NCBI GenBank assembly: GCA_035235625.1
Contig: CP141140.1
Location: 310,001-374,000 of the forward strand
DNA: 64,000 bases
Direction: 5' to 3'
From: Saururus chinensis
Taxonomy: Eukaryota > Streptophyta > Magnoliopsida > Piperales > Saururaceae
In this document: positions 38,091 through 48,815 of the stretch, in pieces
Numbering within the stretch: the first letter of the stretch is position 1
How the letters are laid out: every line of letters begins with the position of its first letter
The notes under the pieces: model-generated
Told to the model about the DNA's origin: nothing
Database searches by the model: none
The model's input: only the letters and a program-made list of their open reading frames with translations
Position numbers and translations under genes: made by a program

Positions 38091-39059
38091 TAGGTAAAAA
38101 GGGCAAATATATCAAAATTAGGCAAAACAATCGATTGCTGCAAACAATGAAGGAGAAAATGATCAATTGCCTGTTGATACACCCTTATGCAAAATGAATA
38201 TGAGAGTTATCAATTGATGTAAGAATCATACACATTAAAAATAGATCACTTTGTTTAAAATGATTGATCGTTTCACAAATAGTTTACTTGATTTGAGACC
38301 TCCCGATTTTCATTTCATTTCTTATTCAAGTACAAGTCTTAACTGACTTAATGGGCTATATAAAGGTTATAAAATCATGAAATTAGAGAAATAAAAACCT
38401 TGAGGAGAAACAAGAAAGAGGGTTTACATATTTACTTATTGTTTTCCAAATGAGAATTCACTTGAGTTTTATATTGAAGATCTACAGTGAATTAAAGGAG
38501 ACAATTCACAATTAAAGAAGCTTATACTGAGAGTATTGAAAGAGGACTTGTAGCATGTCTTTAATTGAAGATTGAGGATTTTCATAAGGCCAAAGTCAAA
38601 ACAACAAGAGGTGCTTATTGAAGACTAAAAAGAAATAGAGACAAGGCAAAGAGGAGAAAGTTTCAAGTGCTTAGAGAAAACTTGAAGGTCAGCAACAACA
38701 ATCTAAACTAGAGAAGCTTGTGTTAAAGTTTAAATAAGGTTGGTGGTTTGCTTATGTCCATGTAAAGTCTTAGTTTTTAGTACATTGATTTGGTTCCTTT
38801 GGAACTGCCGTGGTTTTTACCCTAGTTGGGGTTTCACTCAAATTATTTTGTTCATGTGTGGATTGATTGATATTTCAAGAGTGAGATTGAGTGAATATTA
38901 GGTTTTAATTATTTTTGCTTAATAAAATTTTTTTGCACAAAGAGGCTAGAACTCTTAATTCTTACTTATTGAAAGTACTAGTTTTAATAGCAATCTGGTG
39001 ATCCGCTAGGTCAATTAAACAAATATTAAACTCTCAATATTGATGCTAACATGCGCTAG
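38091..39059 (+). mobile_element. Possible LTR remnant with TATA box
   Basis: GGGCTATATAAAGG at about 38353, followed by purine-rich leader-like sequence and AATAAAA near 38920, has the layout of an LTR U3-R-U5 stretch, but neither a TG...CA boundary nor a second copy was found. It is truncated by the gypsy LTR beginning at 39060. Low certainty. Confidence 0.3.
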
Positions 39060-41040
39060 TGTCACACCTCACCGTATCTCCTTGACTCGAACCCAGTCCA
39101 AAAGAGATGACATTGGCATGTGAAGTGAATACTAACCCAAACCGAGCTACATCGAAGTACGCAATACTCCCTTTGTGTAAAAGTAATTGACAGAAGATAA
39201 AAGAAATTAATTTAATTCTCTTAGCAATTTACATACTCACATAAGTATCAAAATAACATAATAAGTCTCAAGCCTAAAAGCTAACAAACATGTCTAAGCT
39301 ATTAAACAATAGGCTCTCCTATAAACATGTAAAGTATCAAAGTTATATCATAAGGTTACATCAAAATCAAAGATAAGTCTATCACATCATATATACGAGT
39401 TATCTTCACTCCATGTTCACCTAGTTGTCTCTATGTTTGTAAAATAATTTATCTTGAACACCTACATGACATAACCATACAACCCCAAAATAAAAATAAT
39501 ACAAAAGGGGCAAGCTTAACTCAAAAAGGGTTTGAAAACATAAAGCTCATATTAACACTAAAACCTAATCTATAAGAAGCATCACATAAGCCTTATGTAA
39601 AACCGGTGTTAATAATACAAGAGTACATCAATCCCTCACACACAACTTGTGGAAAAATATCACATTCATACATCACTTATCCATTATCAAAACATGTGCA
39701 TCGTGTTTCAATATATCATAATCAACACACATAACATGTGCATTCAAGTATCATAATCTACACACATCGTTCTTGATCAAATATCACAATCCATACACAT
39801 CCTACTTTATAAAGTGTCAAAATCCATACACAACCTGTGTAAATATAATCATCATAATCCATGCATGTCCTACATGACCAAGTATCACAATCCACATACA
39901 TCCTACATGATTAAGAGTCATAATCCATATATAACCTGTGTAAATAACATTGTGCATACATAAAAAAAATAACCATATAGAAATCCTGCTACCCAAAGAT
40001 ACTGGTCCTGCTCACCCAAGCAATCTTAAGGAGGAAATGGTTAAGCAGTTTGCTGACCTTGGAAATCCTAAGAAGGAAGACCTAAGCAATTTGGTAAATC
40101 ATAACTGTAAGTGCCCCTGGTTAGCCGGTGCACGCAGACAAACCATCCTAGAGCTTGCTCCTTCGGTCTTAATATTTTTCTCATTATAACATTCCGCTCT
40201 TCTTACCTGAAGAGGAAACCCACCCTTTTGAATGTAAAACCATGTCCATTATACAATCAACCCCATAAAACCAATTCATTCAAATCCCCAATACTACAAA
40301 TCCTAAAATCTTTGACACGCAACGACAAACATAAATAGTCATACAATTATAGCTATCACAGTTAATTATAGTTTGACCTATCATTTCATGATGTGTACAA
40401 TATAATACATATGTGAACAATGCTAAGCACATACAAACATTAGTCATACACTAATTAGATCTATTATGCATGAGACATGATCCATTCTTGGCAAATGACT
40501 CATCCAACACCAGTCTTCATGCTCGTGCCTCCTTGTCTCCGTCATCGGCTTGACTCACTAAAAAATCCATTGGCAGCTCCTCTCTCACCCACCCCCAAAA
40601 GTTAAAGGCCACCCAAAAAGCCCTCCATTGAGCCCTAATTAGTCCTTTTTATAATTATGGAGATTATAAACCCTAATCCCCTTTAGAAGTTAGGCCCAGA
40701 CTAACTACTTGGGATATATTTTAATAATTTACGTCAATACAATTGACTAGACTCACAAAGCTCATTAATTGGCCCATTTGCACACCTAATTTAGGTAAAA
40801 GGTCTTGCATGACATGTTCAACTTTAAATAGTCGTATCTCCCTCATCTACACTCCAATTCGTATGTTCTTGGTAGCATTTTGAAGATTTTTTTGTATAGG
40901 GTTTAAGAAGTTATTCTCTAATGTGTCGGCCATTCAATTTCATCTATTTAGGAAGTTATTCTACTAATAAGGTCGAGGGGTCAACACACTATTTTTCATG
41001 TAGTTAAATTTCAAAACTTAAGAAAAACTAGGATATTACA
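39060..41040 (-). mobile_element. Ty3-gypsy 3' LTR (family C, 1981 bp)
   Basis: Starts TGTCACACCTCACCG and ends CTAGGATATTACA on the + strand; the minus strand therefore begins TGTAATATCC. Directly outside the 41040 end, the minus strand reads GGTGGGAAGGA, a polypurine tract, so this is a 3' LTR of a minus-strand element. A TATA-like TATAAAAAGG lies on the minus strand near 40650, about 390 bp in. Internal loose repeats with CATACACAACCTGTGTAAAT (39640-39950) resemble 4850-5190. A partial second copy is at 50875-51386. Confidence 0.75.
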
Positions 41041-41410
41041 TCCTTCCCACCATAAAAAGAATTGTCCTCATAATTTTCCATAGCCAATCATTGACAAGTT
41101 TGGCCTTCAACTCAAAAACCCATCTGCCCTCTCTAGTGTTTCACAATAATGACACTCAAAGATCAGCTTCTACTCCGTAACTCAGCTTAAAGAATCATTA
41201 TTAGGTGACATATCTCTAGGTGTCCACTAGTACTAACATCCCATACAAAAGTGTCTAATGGGTTCTCCTTGGCAATCCCACAACTTCCGACAAGCTTATC
41301 TAGGGTTCATCAAACACTTAAGAGTCTACTTCAAACTCATCAACTCTAACTAGATCATAATCCTCAGATGATTTCAGACTTGTAGATAGAGGAATACCTC
41401 AATTACCAAC
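41041..41410 (-). mobile_element. Gypsy internal 3' end adjoining LTR C, with polypurine tract
   Basis: On the minus strand this runs into the LTR through GAGGACAATTCTTTTTATGG and then GGTGGGAAGGA, the usual arrangement at the end of a plant Ty3-gypsy pol region. No continuous coding frame remains. A TGTCACGACCC sequence at 41411 suggests that another element interrupts it there; the rest of the body was not found in the window. Confidence 0.55.
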
Positions 41411-41455
41411 TGTCACGACCCAAAATTTTAAAATCCTTTTTAATAAAGGATGTAC

Positions 41456-41760
41456 GATACCATAAGAAATGGTAAACCCGAATCCGACCAAAATTGCTAT
41501 TTGGGTTGAATTTGGAAATCCAAACCCAACCCATTTGGGTCAGGTTTTATCAAAATAAAAGGCAAAATATAAAAAATTATATTTATAACCATATTTATGT
41601 TAGGTTTTGCCAAACCTGAACCCGATACCATTCCAAAAATGGTAAACTTGAATATGACCCAAATAGCCATTCAGTTTGAATTTGAAAACCCAAACCTAGC
41701 CCATTAGGGTCAGGTTAGGTTTTACCATATACCTAACCTGAGTGGCATCCCTACCTACAA
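41456..41760. repeat. Two-copy direct repeat of about 168 bp
   Basis: Segments starting GATACCATAAGAAATGGTAAA (41456, trimmed) and GATACCATTCCAAAAATGG (41624) are diverged tandem copies sharing AACCCAAACC and GGGTCAGGTT. Origin unknown, probably part of a transposon. The 160 bp from here to 41923 contain nothing recognisable. Confidence 0.65.
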
Positions 41761-42459
41761 AGGGAAGTATTCATAGTGCGGTCATGGAATCCACCAAGAA
41801 GTACCATAACCCAACCTAGCCCCTAAGGACCTAACTAAAGTGAAAGGGCATGACCCACAACCATACCTGAATAGAAGTTACAGGAGAAGCCAACCAAACG
41901 GGACATCAGCTAATCCAAATGAGCACTACAACAAGTTGCAGTATTACAACGCTTGTAAGCATCACTAATAGTACTCTAAGCGTCGCTAATGCATATTAGC
42001 CATGCTTTAAAAGCATCGCTAAATGCATTGATAAAACTACAGTCACTACTTCTTATTAGCGACACTTATTATTAAGCGTTGCTAATAGTTTAACATTAGC
42101 GACGTTTAGATAAGCATCACTAAATATTATATTTTTTGCGACGCATAATTAAGAGTTGCTAATACGTAGTTATTAGTGACACTTATAATTAAGCATCGCG
42201 AACAGTTGTGTATTAGCAACGCTTGTGTACGCATCACTAATAATAAATTTTTAAAAAATTAAAATTTTGAATAAAATAATGGAAAAAAGTTTAGAGTGGC
42301 ACTTCTATGAAACGTCACTAATAAAAAATGGAATAATTTTTTTCTATTAGCAACACTTTTTATGAAAAAATTAAAATAAAATACATAAAGTCTTTAGCGA
42401 CGCTTTCCAAAGCATCGCTAACGACTTAATTTTTTTTTAAAAATAGCCTATTGATGGCA

Positions 42460-43535
42460 GGAGGGCTCCAGCGAGGGATACTAAGGGGGGGATGACCGGA
42501 GAGGGGGTGGATGTGGTGACAGAATCCGGTGGGGAGCCAAATTCTGGCCCCCAGAGCTCCCTCATCCGGTATGTCGAATGGAGGAGGGGGGGAACCGGGT
42601 GGAGGGGAGAGTGCTAGGTAGAGGGGGGAGCACTGGGGATTGGGGGGGTTGGAAGTGGTTGAGCCAGGATGGGGGATGGGGGTGGAGCCAGAGGCGGCGG
42701 CAGGGGAATTTTGAGAAAAGGGGGCACCAGGGAGAGGGAGGGAGGAGGGCGGTGGCTGAGCCGGGACGACAGCGACGGAGGCAGCTCTTGGCAACAGCAG
42801 GGGGAATCCAGAGAAGAGGGGGGACCAAGGAGGGGGAGGGAGGAGGTGGAGCAGGCTCGGGGAGGGGGGGCTCTTGTAGTGGCTGAGCCGGGACGGCGGT
42901 GGTGGGGCAAAGCCAAAGGCGGCTCTAGGCGGCATCGGGGGAATTCAGAGAAGAGGGGGGACCGGGAGGGGGGCTGCGGCTAAGCACGGGCAAAGGCGGC
43001 AGGGGGATTCCAAAGAAGAGGGGGAACCGGGGAGGGAGGAGGCAAAGCTGGCACAGGGGGTCTGGCAGTGGCTGAGCCGGGATAATGGCAGCGGGTTGGA
43101 GGTGGCTCTAGGCGGCAGAAGGGGGATTCCAGAGAAGAGGCGTGACCTGGGAGGGGGGGGCGAAGCTAGTGCAGGGGAGGGGGGGGTCTGGTGGTGGCTA
43201 AGTTGGGACGGCAGCAACATGGAGAAGGCTGCTTTGGGTGGCGGCATGGGGATTCCGGAGAAGAGGGGGACCGGGGAGGGGGAGGGATGAGGGGGCAGGC
43301 GGAGCCAGCGCGGGGGGGGGCTCTAGCTATGGCTAAGCCGGTACAATAGTGGTAGGGCAGAGCCGGAGGCAGCAGGGTGGAGGCGGCTCTGGGCAGCAGC
43401 AGGGGGATTCAAGAGATGAAGAGGAGTGACCGCAGAGGGGGAGGGAGGAGGGAGGAGGGAGGAGGTGGAGCCAGTGCAAGGGGGGCTCTGGTAGTGGCTA
43501 AGCCGGGACAACGGTAGTAGGGGGATTCCATAGAA
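42460..43535. repeat. G-rich irregular minisatellite inside CACTA element 1
   Basis: At least eight diverged units built around GGGGGATTCCAGAGAAGAGG, GGGAGGGAGGAGG and GTGGCTGAGCCGGGACGAC; the first motif recurs near 42700, 42800, 42936, 43001, 43114, 43246, 43400 and 43520, so spacing is irregular (about 65-150 bp). The strand bias leaves long open frames on both strands, encoding Pro/Ser-rich or Gly/Arg-rich strings; I regard these as composition artefacts, not genes. Dense G-runs on the + strand could form G-quadruplexes. Confidence 0.85.
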
Positions 43536-43814
43536 GAAGACTGTATTTTACTTTGCCCGCTCTCCCACGTGATCGACGATCGCGCATATAGAACTTTTAG
43601 TGACGCTTCAACAGAAGCGTCGCTAAAATAGGTCTTGTTGCGATGTTTACATAGAAACGTCACAAGAAGGCAATGTATTTGTGACGCTTATTAATAAGCG
43701 TAAAAAATAATTCTAATATTTGCAATTTTTGTTATTATGCGTCACAAATAAGGCTCGTATTTGTGACGCTTACTAAAAAGCATCACCAAAACGATTTTCT
43801 TAAAAATAAAATCC

Positions 43815-44096
43815 TCTCCTATCTCCTTAGTATCTCTCTCCTCACCCTCACTCGCTACCCTCTTTCTCTCTCTTCTATCACTCCTCACCCTCTCTCGCTA
43901 CCCTCTTTCTCTCTCTTCTATCACTCCTCACCCTCTTTCGCTACCCTCTTTCTATCTCTTCCTCTCTCTCCCTCACTCTCTCTCCCCTCTCCCTCCCTCT
44001 CCCTCTCTCCTCCCTCTCTCTCCCTCTTTCTTCTCTCTCTCCCTCTTTCTTCTCTCTCCCCTCTCTCGTCCTCTCTCTCCCTCTCTTTCTCTCTCT
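43815..44096. repeat. CT-rich microsatellite with a 44-bp tandem unit
   Basis: The first part holds three near-identical 44-bp units built around CGCTACCCTCTTTCTCTCTC and CTTCTATCACTCCTCACCCT (about 43840-43970); the remainder is CTCTCTCCCT microsatellite. Polypyrimidine strand on +, mirrored as GA tracts in the inverted relative after 57685. Confidence 0.88.
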
Positions 44097-44212
44097 ACAT
44101 ATTTTAAAATTAATATCATAAATTATAAGGTAGTAGCAACCCATAGGAATATGCGTCGCTACTATCGAGGTTATTAGCAACTCATACGAATATACATCGC
44201 TAATACCAAGAG

Positions 44213-47200
44213 TGTAAGGACTCTCATCTCTAAACCGGTTTTTGTTTTCTTTAAGTATCGGTTATCGTGAAATTAACACATTTTCTGATTTATTCGGTGG
44301 TTTTAAAGATAAATGGTGTTTATGATGGTTTTAATCAAAATAAACTTTAAGATTAGTGGTTTGAAGTGATTTTGGATCAAATATGAATTTTTGGAATTTT
44401 TTTGAATTTTCACTATTTTTTCAAAAATTAGGGTTTTGGCTGGACCCCTGTGGGCCCCACCGTCGAAATTTTGCTTTTTATGTCAAATGAACCCAGACAT
44501 CAACTTAAGACCATACAAAAATTTTCAAAATTTTCTTAGACTTAATTAGTGCTCAAATTTGTAAAATACCCATTTTTAGCCTACTTTTTCTATTTGCACC
44601 TCATAACTTACCCATACACACCCCAAGGCCTACTATAAAAGGCCAAACCTGAGCCATTCCCATTTTGGGAATAGGCTGAGGAGAAGAGGTCAGGCCTAAT
44701 CCCCAATTAGGCCCAGATTAGAAGGTGTTTAAGGTAAGTCTATTCTAATTAAGCACTAAACCCTAGCTTTCTTCTTAATCTCTTCTAAATCTACCTTTTC
44801 CCCTTTGTTTCAATTCATTTTTGGACATCAAAATTACTAATTTGTATTTTTACTACAAACCCTAGCTCTCAAAATCTGATTTTTATGTTCAACAAGCCCT
44901 TGATCTAAGTTTTTAATTATGGTTTTCTTGGTAAATCGATTTTAATGAAGTTTAATTCAAACTCTATGTCTTTGTAAGGTTTTCAAGAAGGGTGACCATC
45001 AAATCCAAGTCTAATCAAGGGATAAGGTAATGGACTTTTGAAATTTCAGTTTATCTATGGTAAAACTCTTGATTTTGTGGTTTATTTTGAATGGAGTTAC
45101 TTGATTTAGTGTGCTAATGGCATGATTAGAAAATGGTAATCTTTAATCCCGATTTCATAGGGTTTTATCTTGTTATGAAGCTATTTAGCATTCTGGAAGT
45201 CATGGTGGACTTTTGATGGTATTTAGGTTGCTAGATGTTGATTTGAAGTGCTATCAATAGAGTTTCGGTTTGAAAATGCGAAAGGAAGAAGATGGTCGGT
45301 TTTGCCTTGTTGGCGTTCAAACGACACTTCTAGGCATTCGAACGGCAACACTGTCGGATTAACAGATTTTCAGTTCAGCCGATCGAACCGCCTGCTGGGC
45401 GTTCGAACGGCCAAACTGTGAATTTAAAATTTTCCCGTTTAACCAATCGAACGGCCTGTAGGGCGTTCGAACGGCTACACAGCAGTCTTGTGTTCTATTT
45501 GCATGATGTTTATTTCAATGATTCCACTTTAACTTGCCAATTTTATATGAATGTGGAGTGTTTTGAGCTATATTATGCTATTGGAAAGGCATGCTATTGA
45601 GGTTATGAAGTTAGGATATATGATTAGAGATTTGTGACATGACTTATGGTTTGTGGCATGATGTTGGAATTGTCATCTTAAAATTGTGAATGGTTCATTC
45701 TCTATGGTTAAACATATTTTCAGTAGGACTACAACCTATTAATGGACTGATTTGTCATGATAGAATGTGGTTAGTTGATGTGTGGATGTTGGTGAATGTC
45801 ATAGCTTAAGGATGAAATGAATGATCCTATATGTGTTTAGCCTTTGTGGTTGAGTTTTGATTTGAGTTATGATTTCAATGATTATTTTCCTATGATTTCC
45901 CCTGGAATTCATGATTAGATGTTAATTCACATGTGTAGTGTGGTAGTGAGTTAATTTTAAGCATATTGAAATGCATTGAGTGAAGTACTTCTACTAGATA
46001 CACACACATGTGGGGTTTAATGATGATGTTGAAGCTTGATATTATGATTATGAATGATGCATTAGGGGCTGATGAGAGCACATAACATGGAATAAGATTC
46101 ATGTATGCCTTGCCTATGTATGTACCATGCTGCATACATCATGAAAATAGATTTCCAATTGAGGCTTCATCGAGGTTAATCGAATTTGACCGATTGGATA
46201 CTATGTGCTGAAATTGTGTGCCGGATTGATCGATCGTGGATTAATCGTAAGTTGATTGGTCCGAAAGGACATGTTTTGATTTGAGTTTCTGTGTAGAACG
46301 AGTGCACTCCCCGGGTTAAGTCTAGAGAAATGGAAGTATGTGGGGACGAGTTGTGTACTTGTCTTGCGGCTTGTGAGATTGTTATTATGAGTGTCATCTG
46401 GACCCTGAGAATCCAGTGTGGTATGCCATGTGCATCCGCTACCACGTGTTCTAGGGTTTCCTGCGTGGAAACTTAGGCTCTTTCCTCCGCAAGAGATGTC
46501 CCTGGGCGAACACCCCTACTCTAGATTCTCTGTGTGAAAATGGGACATCCTCGGCCAAGATCGTCCAGGGCGAGCAGTTTTTAGGGATTGACAACCCCGA
46601 ACTTTCTTGAATTCTTGTGTAGAATTTTGGACATGACATGCCTTCGTGGCCTTGTTTGTATTCCTGTCTGTGTGACACTAAATTGCGATTACTCCTTGAT
46701 GGAGGTTATTATGATATGATGCATGATGGAATATGTATGTTAGATATACATTCATGCAGGATGTTATGATGTGATGCATGATGGAATATGTATGTTAGAG
46801 ATACATTCATGCAGGTTGTTACGATGTGATGCATGATGGAATATGTATGTTAGAGATACATTCATGCAGGTTGTTACGATGTGATGCATGATGGAATATG
46901 TATGTTAGAGATACATTCATGCAAATTGTTATGATGTGATGCATGATGGGATATGTATGTTAGAGATACATTTCATGTAGGATGTTATGATGAGAATGAC
47001 ACTATGTAGATTATGCACTACGATGCAGGTTTAGGTGATGTGTTTGTGTGATAAGGAAATGATGCACCTTGCCAATCTTTGATCTGAATGATTATATTGC
47101 TATGCTATCGTATTTTCGATGTTGTTAGTGATATCAAAAACCATTGTTGAGTTTGTTAAACTCACCCCTCTTTCTTGTGTTTTGCTTTGGAGCTGCGTGG

Positions 47201-47643
47201 TGCGACAAGTGGACGGACATGATCTCCTCTTTGAGGAAAGGTCGGAGATGACTTGGATATGATCGTGGAGATCGTTGTGTGACTTATTTTCCTTTGGTTT
47301 TGTGCTTTATGTTTAGAACCTTTGTGTAGGGTTCTCTATTGGATTTATGTCACATTTTACAGTTTTGTTGCTTAAGACTTATTTTGAGCCAGTGTGGGCT
47401 ATAGTTGACTAAGCATGTGGGTTTGAGACTAGTTGTTTACTTTGTGTTAAGCAACTCTCTTTCTTTTCTTCTTATTTACTCTTGCTCAAAGGATTGTGCG
47501 TACTCCGTATTTCTATTAAGTCGCCCGTGGTTAGGGTTAAGTCTTCCGCTAAATCGTTTCTAAATTTTCCTTCGTCACCCCCGCGCGCTTGACCGGCCCT
47601 TGGGCCGGGTTCGGCTCGGGTCGAGCATCGCCGGGGGTTGACA
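44213..47643 (+). mobile_element. Solo LTR, family A, copy 2 (3431 bp), TSD AAGAG
   Basis: Begins TGTAAGGACTCTCATC and ends GGGGGTTGACA. Identical 5-mers AAGAG flank it at 44208-44212 and 47644-47648, a perfect target-site duplication, and the outer DNA on both sides is CACTA subterminal repeat. TATA box CTATAAAAGG at 44633-44642. No internal region, so it arose by LTR-LTR recombination. It is the reverse complement of copies 1 and 3, with diverged sequence and only about five subrepeats. A cluster of TTCGAACG palindromes lies at 45305-45480. Confidence 0.95.
46715..46985. repeat. Tandem subrepeats in LTR A copy 2 (about 5 x 57 bp)
   Basis: Five units with GGAATATGTATGTTAGAGAT and ATTCATGCAGG; reverse complement of the arrays at 502-1282 and 60290-60690. 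Confidence 0.92.
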
Positions 47644-47794
47644 AAGAGTATTAGTGACACATATTATTATGTGTCACTACTAACAAGTGTATTAGTGACG
47701 TATATTCATATATGTAACTAATATATTATTTATTAATTTTTATTTTAATTAATTTTTAAATAAAAAATATAAAAAAATAAAAATTAAATATTTC

Positions 47795-48260
47795 CATCTT
47801 CTCTCTCTCCTCCCTCTCCCTCCCCCCCTCTCTCTCCTCTTTTTCCCTTTGCTACTCCCTCTCTCTCCTTTTTATCTCTCTACATATTTTAAAATTAATA
47901 TCATAAATTATAAGGTAATATCGATGCATATTCTTATGTGTCGCTAATAATAAGCATACTAGTGATGCATATTCATACGTCACTAATATATTTTTTATTT
48001 ATTTTTATTTTGATAAAATATTAAATATTTCTCTCTCCTCTCTCTCTCCTCTCTCTCCTCTTTTTCACCTTTCTCTCTCTCTCTCTCACCTCCCTCCTTC
48101 TCTATCTCTCCCTCCCTCTCTCCTCTCTCTCCCTCTCGCTCCCTCTCCTCCTCCTCTCTCTCTCTCTCTCTCTTCCTCTCTCTCCCCACTCTCCTCTTCT
48201 CTCTCTCTACACACTCCTCCTCTCTTTTCTCTCTCTCCTCTCTCTTGCTCTATTCACTCT
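47795..48260. repeat. Two CT-rich tracts separated by a hairpin repeat
   Basis: CT microsatellites at about 47795-47885 and 48025-48260 flank an AT-rich segment with ATGCATATTC...GTCGCTAATA and ATTAGTGATGC-type inverted sequences (47915-47990). This is the same alternation seen, inverted, after 58190. Confidence 0.85.
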
Positions 48261-48815
48261 CTCTTTTATTATAAATTATATTTAAAATTTAATAAGAAAA
48301 TTTAAGAAATAAAATATATTTTATATAAATAGTGAAATATTGAATAAAATAAATTATATTTAAGAAGTTTATTTTAATTTTTTTAATTTTTAAATAAATT
48401 AATTAATAAACATATAATTATGTATTATATAATTATTTATAAGTGTCGTTGTTACCAATGCTATTGGCGACGCTTGGTTAATTGTGTCGCTAATAGTTCT
48501 AAATTTTTAATATTTTATTTTAAATTAATTACTATTAGTGACACTTTTATTAAGCGTCGCTAATAGCATAACTATTAGTGATGCATTCTACCAAGCGTCA
48601 CTAATTGTTAAACCTATTAGTGATGCATTCTACCAAGCGTCGCTAATTGTTAAACCTATTAGCGATGCTTAACGAAAAGTGTCACTAATAGTAATGATTT
48701 AAAAAAACTTTTAGTGACACTTGATTTAAGCGTAGCTAATAGTCATATATTAGTGAAGCTTATTATAAAGCATCGCTAATAAAAGTGTTGCTAATGATAC
48801 ATTTTGGGTTGTGAG

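Larger units (their letters stand above)
41924..48812. mobile_element. CACTA-like non-autonomous transposon 1 (split by a solo LTR)
   Basis: Begins CACTACAACAAGTTGCAGTA, a CACTA (En/Spm) terminus, with GAG before it (41921-41923). The right end near 48812 is worn (GGGTTGT), but GAG follows at 48813-48815, consistent with a 3-bp target duplication. Both ends are packed with alternating inverted copies of TTAGCGACGC / GCGTCGCTAA (41940-42420, 43580-43790, 44140-44212, 47649-47740, 47915-47990, 48430-48800), the subterminal repeats typical of the superfamily. The interior holds a G-rich minisatellite and CT tracts, no transposase. A 3431-bp solo LTR sits at 44213-47643, so the element itself is about 3.45 kb. 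Confidence 0.75.

Noticed and set aside
42426..43663. Cluster of long Pro/Ser-rich and Gly/Arg-rich ORFs
   Set aside because: Product of the G-rich minisatellite; frames are open on both strands at once and no conserved domain or intron pattern appears.
43763..44180. ORFs of Ser/Leu or Arg/Glu repeats
   Set aside because: Microsatellite translation of CT/GA tracts.
46176..46678. ORFs conserved in all three family-A LTRs (also 1380-1722 and 60756-61216)
   Set aside because: Conservation follows from LTR homology; frames differ between copies and no protein domain is visible.
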